From positions 1 to 27,222 of the forward strand of contig JAEXAJ010000092.1 of the NCBI GenBank assembly GCA_023458215.1: 27,222 nucleotides of DNA, written 5' to 3'. Source of the DNA: Bacteroidota bacterium. Its GTDB lineage: Bacteria; Bacteroidota; Bacteroidia; Bacteroidales; Bacteroidaceae. The number at the start of each line of letters is the position of its first letter. Position 1 is the stretch's first letter. Below the pieces are notes generated by a model. It did no database searches. It was not told the DNA's origin and saw nothing but the letters and a program-made list of their open reading frames with translations. Positions 1 through 7,508 of this stretch are shown one piece after another. The translations under genes were made by a program, and so were the position numbers.

Positions 1-54
1 GGCGTTGAGGCTTAACAAGCCAAGAGCTGCAATAAGAATTAAATTTTTCATCAT
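1..54 (-). CDS. N-terminal fragment of an exported protein (runs off the left edge)
   Basis: Reading leftwards from an ATG at 54 (or the in-frame ATG at 51), the open frame encodes MMKNLILIAALGLLSLNA and leaves the window. A lysine followed by a hydrophobic run ending in small residues is what a Sec signal peptide looks like, so the product is probably exported. A perfect TAnnTTTG element lies upstream at 88-95 on the same strand, which supports this as a real gene start. Nothing can be said of the mature protein. Confidence 0.6.
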   Translation of the reverse strand, partial: MMKNLILIAALGLLSLNA

Positions 55-87
55 GATAAAAGTGTTATTAATTTATAGTTGTAACCG

Positions 88-95
88 CAAATATA
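88..95 (-). promoter_or_regulatory. -7 promoter element for the left-edge gene
   Basis: Read on the - strand this is TATATTTG, a perfect match to the Bacteroidales -7 consensus TAnnTTTG. A TTTG that could be the -33 element lies at 112-115 with a 16-base gap, slightly shorter than usual. It is divergent from the element at 119-126. Confidence 0.5.
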
Positions 96-118
96 GATAG
101 AATTTCGTAAACAAAAGC

Positions 119-126
119 TATCTTTG
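119..126 (+). promoter_or_regulatory. -7 promoter element for the patatin-like gene
   Basis: TATCTTTG matches TAnnTTTG exactly and ends 20 bases before the ATG at 147, so the leader would be short. No clear -33 TTTG is seen at the usual distance. Confidence 0.45.
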
Positions 127-146
127 AGGCGTTAATTCTGACACTT

Positions 147-998
147 ATGAAGAAATTAATACGTTTGAATGATTATACGGGTCTGGTTCTTGAGGGTGGA
201 GGTATGCGTGGTGTCTTCACTTGTGGTGTGCTTGATAGCTTTATGGATAGGGGAATTCGTTTCCCATACGCCATTGGTGTAAGTGCGGGTGCATGTAATG
301 GACTCTCGTACATGTCCGGTCAGCGTGGTCGTGCCAAGTATAGCAACATCGACTTGTTGGAGCAGTATAACTATATCGGTTTTAAGTTCTTATTGAAAAA
401 GCGCAATATTATAGATTTCGACCTTTTGTTCCAGGAGTTTCCCGAGCATATATTGCCGTATGATTACGAAGCTTATTTTCGTTGTCCCGAGCGTTATGTC
501 ATGGTAACTACTAATTGTCTGACAGGTGAAGCTAACTATTTTGAAGAAAAACAGAATAAAGATCGCGTTATTGATATAGCCCGTGCATCGAGTAGTTTGC
601 CTTTCGTGTGCCCTATTGCTTATGTAGACGAAGTTCCTATGCTCGATGGTGGTATTGTGGATAGTATTCCGCTAATGCATGCATGTGAAGATGGATATAC
701 TAATAATGTAGTGGTCTTGACTCGTAATCGTGGTTATCGGAAAGAGGCAAAAGACATTAAGATACCTTCCTTCTTATATAGAAAATACCCCAAAGTACGT
801 GAAGCGCTGAGCCGTCGTTGCCGTGCTTATAACGAACAGCTCGAATTGGTGGAGCGTATGGAGGATGCGGGAGAAATAACCGTAATCCGCCCTCAGAAGC
901 CGGTAGTGGTAGACCGCATAGAGCGGGACATAAAGAAGCTGACTGACTTGTACGAAGAGGGATATGAGTGTGCGGCTCAGTTTGAGTTTCTTTTTTGA
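147..998 (+). CDS. Patatin-like phospholipase family protein
   Basis: This 283-residue protein carries the complete patatin fold signature. There is a glycine-rich oxyanion loop GGGMRG at residues 17-22, a nucleophile elbow GVSAG with Ser46, and the catalytic dyad aspartate in DGG at Asp167. Patatin-like proteins are serine acyl hydrolases acting on phospholipids or other lipids. The length and C-terminal part resemble the bacterial patatin subfamily carrying a DUF6363-type tail; that assignment is from memory. No signal peptide or membrane segment is visible, so it is probably cytoplasmic. It is monocistronic: its own -7 element lies upstream and a hairpin terminator follows. Nothing ties it to the neighbouring sugar genes. 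The true lipid substrate is not known from sequence. Confidence 0.88.
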   Translation: MKKLIRLNDYTGLVLEGGGMRGVFTCGVLDSFMDRGIRFPYAIGVSAGACNGLSYMSGQRGRAKYSNIDLLEQYNYIGFKFLLKKRNIIDFDLLFQEFPEHILPYDYEAYFRCPERYVMVTTNCLTGEANYFEEKQNKDRVIDIARASSSLPFVCPIAYVDEVPMLDGGIVDSIPLMHACEDGYTNNVVVLTRNRGYRKEAKDIKIPSFLYRKYPKVREALSRRCRAYNEQLELVERMEDAGEITVIRPQKPVVVDRIERDIKKLTDLYEEGYECAAQFEFLF

Positions 999-1016
999 TT
1001 TTTTAAATATGTGAAA

Positions 1017-1048
1017 AAAGTCGTACCAAATAATTTTGATACGACTTT
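1017..1048. terminator. Bidirectional hairpin terminator between patatin gene and susD
   Basis: Arms AAAGTCGTA (1017-1025) and TACGACTTT (1040-1048) are perfectly complementary. After one mismatch the stem continues with CAAA/TTTG around a 4-base loop. A-rich sequence precedes it and a T run follows, so it can stop transcription of the convergent genes on both strands. Confidence 0.75.
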
Positions 1049-1088
1049 AATCTTTTTATGAAAGATCTTCTTCTATAGAATTGGGGTA

Positions 1089-2855
1089 TTATTGATATCC
1101 TGGGTTCTGGGTGAGATTCTTATTTAAGTTTAGTACATTGATAGGAATTGGGAATACCGTTGTGTATCCTTTTGCATCATATATCCAATCTCCAGCGGAA
1201 TTGGCATGTGGCACATTAGGATACTTGTCTTCTGTAGCTTCAGTATATGTACCGAACCGGATTTGATCCTCTCGTCGAACTGGTTCCCACATAAGTTCAA
1301 GCGCGCGCTCATCAAGTATATCCTGAAGTGTAAGCGTTTCTCTTGGCTTGGCATTTACTCGATTCCGAACCTCATTTATTAGTGAAAGAGCTTTAGGTGT
1401 ATTCCCTAAACGATATTGTGCTTCAGCGGCAAGCAGCAGTGCATCCGCATAGCGGTATACAACAAAATCTGCATTTGTATAATGAGCCCACATCGTATTT
1501 TTATCGGTTTTATCTAATTCTAGCTTTTTTACTCTAGCTCCCGCCCATTTTACAATATAAAGTCCTTTAGGATCAGAATATGAAGTTACATCATAATCAA
1601 TTCTAGCTTGGAATGGTAGGTAACTTCCATAAGGGTTGTATGACTCGGAAACTTGTGAAGCAATTCTTTTTCCATCAACATATACGTCTCCGTAGAAAAA
1701 ACTCATGTCCCAGCGTGGATCGGTTGCTGAATAATCGGCTGTTTCAGTAGCTTCGTTATAAGTTGCACCAAATATCTTAACAGCTTTTAGGGTGGCAATA
1801 GGACCATTTCCTCCGTTATACCCCAAGGCAGCGGAATGTGCATAATGCAATGAGTACCAATGCAAATTTTGACTGAGGCGATAGGTGTCTGTGTCATTGG
1901 GACGAGTGAAGATGTTTTCAATGGAGCCTTCGTTGCCAACCAAGAAATTTGCTTTGAAATTATCGGCTAAAGTATACCCTAACTCTGCAATTCTTTCTTG
2001 GCAATATATTACTGTTTCCCATGCATTACGTGTAGTACCTTCAAGGGTAATTGTCATACTCTTTCCCGTATTTGTAATGTAAGCTTCGACGGCGGCTATT
2101 CCTCCGGTAAAAGTGCCGTCATTCCAGTTCTCTTTAGAGAAGACTGGTGCATTGATCGCTAATTTTACCATCATCATATAACCGACAGCTTTTGTAAATC
2201 GTCCGTAGTATTGGCTATTTGAGTCTGCGGATTTTGCTTCGGGAAGATGGGGGATAATTTCGGCTAATTCATCACGTAAAAATTCATAGACTTGAGTACG
2301 ACTCGGTTGGCTTACATCTGACACTTTCGTTTCTGATGAGGTTATAATGGGTACTCTTCCAAAAAGATTTATTGCATGATAATAGTAGAATGCTCTACAA
2401 GCTCTGATTTCATATTGATAATCCTTTAGGTAGTCTTCACCGCCTTGGTCTATCATCTCTTGTAAATCTTCATAGGCAGAATTACATAGACTTATCTGTT
2501 TATATATGTTATTCCATGTAGCTAAAAAGGCTGCATAAGAAGGCGACCAACTATGTAAAAATGCATTTTGATGAAAACCACCGTCTACCCAGTCTCCTTG
2601 ACGTCCAGGTAACATTGCTAAATCAGAGGTGAATTCAGATAAAAAGGAATAAGGAAATGTACGAAACTCGAAACAGGCTCCTTGTAGTCCCATTCCTGAG
2701 TATATGGCAGCAACAGAATTGATATATACTAATGTCGGATTACTCAATGCATCTTCCTTTTGGAATTTGTCATAGGCAACTTCATTAAGAAAATCGGAGC
2801 AACTGCTTAGTGAAAGTGTTGCTATAGCTATTAAACTTACTATTGTCTTTTTCAT
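1089..2855 (-). CDS. susD-like: SusD family outer-membrane glycan-binding lipoprotein
   Basis: This is a 588-residue protein of the RagB/SusD family. It begins with a lipoprotein signal peptide, MKKTIVSLIAIATLSLSSC. The residues after the cysteine (SDFLNE) include acids, in keeping with the surface-export signal of Bacteroides lipoproteins. SusD proteins cap the SusC channel from outside and bind glycan with a TPR-like helical scaffold. Family-typical features are the early ACRAFYYYHAINLFGRVPI stretch and the late YADALLLAAEAQYRLGN and INEVRNRVNAKP segments. The C terminus FPIPINVLNLNKNLTQNPGYQ is the usual SusD ending. The gene lies 19 bases downstream of susC, so the two are co-transcribed. 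Linkage to a GH32 enzyme suggests a fructan ligand, but ligand cannot be read from a SusD sequence. Confidence 0.95.
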   Translation of the reverse strand: MKKTIVSLIAIATLSLSSCSDFLNEVAYDKFQKEDALSNPTLVYINSVAAIYSGMGLQGACFEFRTFPYSFLSEFTSDLAMLPGRQGDWVDGGFHQNAFLHSWSPSYAAFLATWNNIYKQISLCNSAYEDLQEMIDQGGEDYLKDYQYEIRACRAFYYYHAINLFGRVPIITSSETKVSDVSQPSRTQVYEFLRDELAEIIPHLPEAKSADSNSQYYGRFTKAVGYMMMVKLAINAPVFSKENWNDGTFTGGIAAVEAYITNTGKSMTITLEGTTRNAWETVIYCQERIAELGYTLADNFKANFLVGNEGSIENIFTRPNDTDTYRLSQNLHWYSLHYAHSAALGYNGGNGPIATLKAVKIFGATYNEATETADYSATDPRWDMSFFYGDVYVDGKRIASQVSESYNPYGSYLPFQARIDYDVTSYSDPKGLYIVKWAGARVKKLELDKTDKNTMWAHYTNADFVVYRYADALLLAAEAQYRLGNTPKALSLINEVRNRVNAKPRETLTLQDILDERALELMWEPVRREDQIRFGTYTEATEDKYPNVPHANSAGDWIYDAKGYTTVFPIPINVLNLNKNLTQNPGYQ

Positions 2856-2874
2856 GGTATTTCTACTTTTTTGT

Positions 2875-5838
2875 TTAGAAACTAAGAACTAACTGAATTG
2901 TATATGTTCTGTTTATAGGATAAATATTACGGGAATCAACTCCGCCTTGAAAACTAGCTGAGTTAATCATTGGAGTCAAGCCGGAATAGCCGGTAATGGT
3001 AGCTACATTATTGCAAGATACTGCAATGCGCGCGTTTGAAAACACTTTGAATATTTTGGTCGGAATATTATATCCTAATGTTATATATTCAATGTTTACA
3101 TAATCTCCTTTTTCGAGCCAATATGAAGTATGTACGATGTCGTAGATACCTAAATCAGGTGCTGTTTTAAGAACATTATATGAAGGGAATAAATTTAGAT
3201 TATTATAATTAAGATGTGTTGAGTTGTAAATTTTATGTCCAAATGCACCATTGAATTGGACCGATAAATCAAATTGTTTGTATCTTAGTTGTGCGTTGAG
3301 ATTCATATTGACTTTAGGCACAACTTGACCAAGAACCTCTCTGTCTCCTGAATCTGAGTGGTCAATTGATCCGTCTCCATCCAAATCTTTAAATTTGTAT
3401 GTCTTTTTTCCATCTGATGCTTGATTGAATCCATCATGTACAGGTAAGCGGAAAATACCAACAGGATATCCTTCTGCCATATAAGTGACGGCTGTATTTG
3501 CTGTAAGCCCTGAGCCTCCGGCGCTTGATACTACTACCCAGTCGGTGGTAGTCAAATTCTCACCGTTATATGTGCCCGAAAGCGATTCTAACTTATTTTT
3601 TAGGAATGATACATTACCTGATAAGTTGAGTCCCCAATTTTTATTTTTAATAACTTCCCCTGATACGGAGAATTCAAATCCCGTATTAATCATTTTACCC
3701 ATATTAGCAAGTAGGGTAGGATATGTAAATGGCGGAACAGAAACATTATATGTGTAAAGTAGATCTTTTGTGGTCGAATGGAAATAGTCCATTGTTCCTC
3801 GTAAACGACCGTTGAGCATTGTGAAATCTAATCCGACATCAAAAGTATATTTTGTTTCCCATTTTAAATCAGGATTGGCATTAGAGGCAATCGCATAAGT
3901 TACTACTGACTGATTATTGTATGATGAAATTCCGTTTGGAGATAAAACTTGTAAAGAGTTAAGTGGTGAAATTGCATCTTGGTTACCGGTAACACCATAA
4001 CCTGCACGTAGTTTTAATGTAGAAAACAGCTTTTGTTTTTTCATGAATCCTTCATTACTGATAATCCAAGCAGCGGATGCTGAAGGAAAGAAACCCCATT
4101 TATGGTTAGCTCCAAGTTTGGAAGAGCCGTCCGTACGTGCATTTACTGTTATCACATATTTGCTATCAAACATATAATTGAAGCGACCCATATAAGATAA
4201 AAGAGTATTCTTTTGAGCTCCGGATGATGCATTGCCATAACTTAATAGAGAGCCGGCTGCGAGATTGTTGTATTTAAAATAGTTAGTATCGAACCCTTCT
4301 GTGTATACGGAACTATTGAAAGTATAATAAGATTGTCCCTCTATTAAAGCCAAAGCATTAATAGCATGCTTCTTAAATTCTTTAGAATAGTTCAATTGTA
4401 TATTTCCCATCCAATCTTTTCCATTTTGATTACTAACTTGGGCACGTCCGCGATTACCCCTATAAGCATATACGTCATTGGGATAATATGCTTTATTGTT
4501 TGCATTTACATACATGAATGAACCAAACGCACTTACTGATAATCCATTTATTATTTTGTATGTTGCCCTTGCGCTGGCATTTATGCGTGCGCTTTCATTT
4601 TTTAAATCATATTCCATCATTTCTCCCGGGTGTACAACCATTGATGAAACATTATTGTCAATATCCCATATACCTGTTTCCGGGTTTCTTGCAGATGGAT
4701 AAGTCGGGTTATAAACAGCGGCACTTGACCATACATTGGATCCTGGTTTTGATTCTCGATAAGTAGCGGATAAATTAAACTCAATATTTAATTTATTCTT
4801 TAATCCGTGTAAGTTTGAATTAAAGCGTCCGTAATATGTGGTATTACCTGTATTACGTACTGATCCTGTTCTATCATTTATGCCAAATGTAGCTCGCATG
4901 CTTCCTTTTTTGGTCGCTTGAGTCAGAGAGATTGTATGGTTATTTTGAGTATATATAGAATTTTGTATCCAATCCATCCAATTAGTGCTTGCTCCCAGAT
5001 CTTTTCCTACTCCAGAGAATAATGTTTTGTTGACATGTCTCCATTCATCTGGAGATAACATTTCCAGCTGTTTATATGCCTGACTAATGCCGAACTGTCC
5101 ATTGTATGTAATATTGGAAACGCCCTCTTTCCCTTTAGCTGTAGTTACAACAATTACGCCGGCCGCACCACGTGAACCGTATTGTGCTGTTTCTGAGGCA
5201 TCTTTTAAGACTGTAACTTCTTCAATATCTTGTGCTGCGATTGTGTTTAACATTTCAAGCGAGCCGAAAACTCCATCTATGATTACTAATGGGTCATTGC
5301 CTCCAGATAAAGAAGAGGTACCTCGGATACGTACTGTTGGTTCTGCATTGACATTACCACCATCTTGAGAAATAACCATACCGGGGACTTTGCCTCTAAT
5401 AGCATCAATAGGAGTAGCAATGTAGCCTACATTCATGTCCTTTGTAGTAACTCGGTCCACTGCTCCTGATACGGATCTTTTGTTACCAACTGCATAGCCA
5501 ATTACTACTACTTCATCTAATGCTTTATTGTCTTCAATAAGAGTTACATTTATTTTGTTTCTACCGGAAATAGCTGTTTCTTGAGTGATACACCCCACGT
5601 AGGAAAAGACAAGAGTTGCATTACTGTTGGTATTGATTGAATAATTTCCATTAAGATCGGTGATAACTCCTTGTGTACTACCTTTAACTGATATACTGAC
5701 ACCTATAATAGGTTCATTATCAGTACCGATAACTGTTCCAGTCACATTTATTTGCTGAGCCATTAAAAAATTAGGATAAAGCATGAATATAAGTGACATC
5801 CATATGAAATATCTAGTAAATCTTTTATGTGTTTTCAT
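2875..5838 (-). CDS. susC-like: SusC/RagA family TonB-linked outer-membrane transporter
   Basis: About 987 residues from the ATG at 5838. An extension to 5862 would need a TTG start and adds residues before an already good signal peptide, so it is rejected. The order is: signal peptide ending near LMAQQ, a carboxypeptidase-like regulatory domain (VTGTVIGTDNEPIIGVSISVKG) at about 30-110, a TonB-box-like DEVVVIGYA, a plug domain with the GTSSLSGGNDPLVIIDGV and GSRGAAGVIVVTT motifs, then a large beta-barrel ending in an aromatic residue (LVLSF). It imports oligosaccharides across the outer membrane using TonB energy. SusD follows immediately, and the ceramidase-like gene precedes it with an intervening hairpin. 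Codon and base use are AT-rich, like susD and the GH32 gene. Confidence 0.95.
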   Translation of the reverse strand: MKTHKRFTRYFIWMSLIFMLYPNFLMAQQINVTGTVIGTDNEPIIGVSISVKGSTQGVITDLNGNYSINTNSNATLVFSYVGCITQETAISGRNKINVTLIEDNKALDEVVVIGYAVGNKRSVSGAVDRVTTKDMNVGYIATPIDAIRGKVPGMVISQDGGNVNAEPTVRIRGTSSLSGGNDPLVIIDGVFGSLEMLNTIAAQDIEEVTVLKDASETAQYGSRGAAGVIVVTTAKGKEGVSNITYNGQFGISQAYKQLEMLSPDEWRHVNKTLFSGVGKDLGASTNWMDWIQNSIYTQNNHTISLTQATKKGSMRATFGINDRTGSVRNTGNTTYYGRFNSNLHGLKNKLNIEFNLSATYRESKPGSNVWSSAAVYNPTYPSARNPETGIWDIDNNVSSMVVHPGEMMEYDLKNESARINASARATYKIINGLSVSAFGSFMYVNANNKAYYPNDVYAYRGNRGRAQVSNQNGKDWMGNIQLNYSKEFKKHAINALALIEGQSYYTFNSSVYTEGFDTNYFKYNNLAAGSLLSYGNASSGAQKNTLLSYMGRFNYMFDSKYVITVNARTDGSSKLGANHKWGFFPSASAAWIISNEGFMKKQKLFSTLKLRAGYGVTGNQDAISPLNSLQVLSPNGISSYNNQSVVTYAIASNANPDLKWETKYTFDVGLDFTMLNGRLRGTMDYFHSTTKDLLYTYNVSVPPFTYPTLLANMGKMINTGFEFSVSGEVIKNKNWGLNLSGNVSFLKNKLESLSGTYNGENLTTTDWVVVSSAGGSGLTANTAVTYMAEGYPVGIFRLPVHDGFNQASDGKKTYKFKDLDGDGSIDHSDSGDREVLGQVVPKVNMNLNAQLRYKQFDLSVQFNGAFGHKIYNSTHLNYNNLNLFPSYNVLKTAPDLGIYDIVHTSYWLEKGDYVNIEYITLGYNIPTKIFKVFSNARIAVSCNNVATITGYSGLTPMINSASFQGGVDSRNIYPINRTYTIQLVLSF

Positions 5839-5877
5839 AATTACATTCTTAAAGTTAATCAAATGTTTATAATGGGA

Positions 5878-5901
5878 GGCTATCCTTAAAAAAGGATAGC
5901 C
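5878..5901 (-). other. Intercistronic hairpin between the ceramidase-like gene and susC
   Basis: GGCTATCCTT (5878-5887) and AAGGATAGCC (5892-5901) form a perfect 10-base-pair stem with a 4-base loop, 8 bases past the ceramidase-like stop codon. Read in the direction of the genes there is no U tract after the stem, so it need not be a terminator. It could stabilise or process the mRNA, or partly attenuate susCD. A weak -7-like AACATTTG lies beyond it at 5860-5867. Confidence 0.65.
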
Positions 5902-5909
5902 TGCCTTTT

Positions 5910-7277
5910 TTAGTGAGTAGCTTCATTAATTAAATCAAGTATGCCATTTACAATAGCATTTTCTGCATATCCTGGTTTTAATCTTGAAGAGAGAACTTCA
6001 AATGTTTGAAAACCGTAAGCAGCGTCATTGGGAATATATCCAGAACGTGCTGTTCCATTTGTAATTGTTGCCATCATTGTGCGTGTGTATGGTGATTCTT
6101 TTTTTAATCTGATTGCTATATAGTTAAAGATTTCTGCATTAACAGATGTAATAGGTATATTATCCAACATAATCAAACTAAGTCGAAGTTCAATAGGATC
6201 TGCATCTTCATATTTTCCTTCGTAACCGGCTCTTCCTTTGTTCAATCTGTTGCGTCCTGGACATGTCACAATCTTGCTTCCTGTATTAATTGGAATAATG
6301 GTTTCATAACGTTTAATATTACGCATAACACACTGAACTTCTTCCCCTAGCATCTGTCCCATAGATAGAATAATATCTTTTTGTTGTTGCATAAGTTTGG
6401 CTACTTGAGGATTCTTCCGATCTAATCCTGTACCTCCCGGAGGCATTGCATTTGAGATATCTTCACCTCTTTTAGCATACTCTTTAATGCGGATATCACG
6501 TAGTTCATAAGTTTGGTTGAAGTAAATGGGGTTTTGGTCACCACTGGCTCCGGTTGACCATACTGCTACTACCTCATTGTCAAAAGTATCTTCAATGTAT
6601 TTGGAAGTGGTTCCCGGTACATCGCCGCTAATCATATCTAATTGCCCTGCTGCAACGCCATGCATTGCATAGTTATAATATACTGCAATAGGCTTGTCAT
6701 CTATTGTTTTGAAACAGATGACTGCAACGGTTTTATCTGATACTCCTTCATAATTAGGACCTTCCCACCAACCATGACGTTCTTGGTCGAAAATATTACG
6801 ATTGATGTTAATATATGAAACCCCGCTTCCATACCCCATTTTAGCCGGTTGTAGTTTAGCTGCCGCTTCTTTAATAGAGGTGAAAATTTTTTCATTCAAC
6901 ACTTCTGGTTTTAAACGTGCTCCACTATGTGTATGTGATGCTGTAATCATGATATTAGTTTGAGGTATTCCTATTTCTTTCTCAACTCGTTCTGTAATTG
7001 CTTTCCATTGGGCATCACCGATTCCCCCCACATCTGCTGTAACCAATGCAGTTTTTGTATGATTGTTATCTATTACAATCGCTCGACTATGGATATGATC
7101 GAGGATTCCAAAAGAATTTGGAGGTAGTTCATTTTGATTAGGTGTAATGTCAACTTTTGAAGCTCCAACTTTTAGTACTCCTTTGGGACCGTTTTGTGCA
7201 TAAATAGGATTAATAAACATTATGGAAAGAAGCATTACAGCTATTCCATACAATCTTTTTGCTTTACATGTTTTCAT
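5910..7277 (-). CDS. Neutral/alkaline ceramidase-fold (N-terminal domain) secreted protein, catalytic serine absent
   Basis: A 455-residue protein with a Sec signal peptide (cleavage probably after IYA at 27). It resembles the N-terminal catalytic domain of neutral/alkaline non-lysosomal ceramidases: VGASKVDITP near 37, SHTHSG (His115, His117), YAMHG (His206), NAE (Glu382) and GYIP (Tyr414). These residues correspond by motif to zinc ligands in the family. The motif that carries the nucleophile, remembered as GDVSPN in characterised ceramidases, reads GDQNPI at 246-251, so serine is replaced by asparagine. The C-terminal immunoglobulin-like domain of full-length ceramidases (about 650 residues) is missing. 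It is the first gene upstream of susCD in the same direction, so it probably belongs to the polysaccharide locus. The substrate is unknown; true ceramidase activity is unlikely. Confidence 0.8.
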   Translation of the reverse strand: MKTCKAKRLYGIAVMLLSIMFINPIYAQNGPKGVLKVGASKVDITPNQNELPPNSFGILDHIHSRAIVIDNNHTKTALVTADVGGIGDAQWKAITERVEKEIGIPQTNIMITASHTHSGARLKPEVLNEKIFTSIKEAAAKLQPAKMGYGSGVSYININRNIFDQERHGWWEGPNYEGVSDKTVAVICFKTIDDKPIAVYYNYAMHGVAAGQLDMISGDVPGTTSKYIEDTFDNEVVAVWSTGASGDQNPIYFNQTYELRDIRIKEYAKRGEDISNAMPPGGTGLDRKNPQVAKLMQQQKDIILSMGQMLGEEVQCVMRNIKRYETIIPINTGSKIVTCPGRNRLNKGRAGYEGKYEDADPIELRLSLIMLDNIPITSVNAEIFNYIAIRLKKESPYTRTMMATITNGTARSGYIPNDAAYGFQTFEVLSSRLKPGYAENAIVNGILDLINEATH

Positions 7278-7329
7278 GGTCTTAATAATTTTGGTTTAAC
7301 TTAAGATATATATTATTTTATAGTAACGG

Positions 7330-7337
7330 CAAATATA
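7330..7337 (-). promoter_or_regulatory. -7 promoter element for the ceramidase-like/susCD operon
   Basis: On the - strand this reads TATATTTG, a perfect TAnnTTTG, about 50 bases before the ATG at 7277. TTTG at 7362-7365 is rather far for a -33 element. Confidence 0.5.
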
Positions 7338-7387
7338 GCGCTAAGAAAATACAATGCTTGTCAAATATGTTTCAAAAGGTATGAATT

Positions 7388-7426
7388 ATGTTACCTCAAT
7401 ACTAGAAACGAGTGTTGAGGTAACAT
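7388..7426. promoter_or_regulatory. Perfect 12-base inverted repeat, candidate operator for the divergent PUL promoters
   Basis: ATGTTACCTCAA (7388-7399) and TTGAGGTAACAT (7415-7426) are exact reverse complements separated by 15 bases. The repeat lies in the 231-base divergent region. Its centre (7407) is roughly equidistant from the two start sites predicted from the -7 elements. No U tract follows on either strand, which argues against a terminator. Confidence 0.55.
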
Positions 7427-7476
7427 TTGTTATAGTAGTTGCAACATTAATTGTATCGAACCTCTGTTTTTTGTTG

Positions 7477-7484
7477 TTTCTTTG
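7477..7484 (+). promoter_or_regulatory. Probable -7 element for the GH32 gene
   Basis: TTTCTTTG differs from TAnnTTTG at one position and sits 24 bases before the ATG at 7509. No good -33 element was found. Confidence 0.3.
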
Positions 7485-7508
7485 CAAACCTAATTAAATA
7501 TAATAGCT

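Noticed and set aside
5839..5862. Upstream TTG start extending SusC by 8 residues
   Set aside because: The ATG at 5838 begins a normal signal peptide; the extension starts with TTG and adds non-secretory residues.
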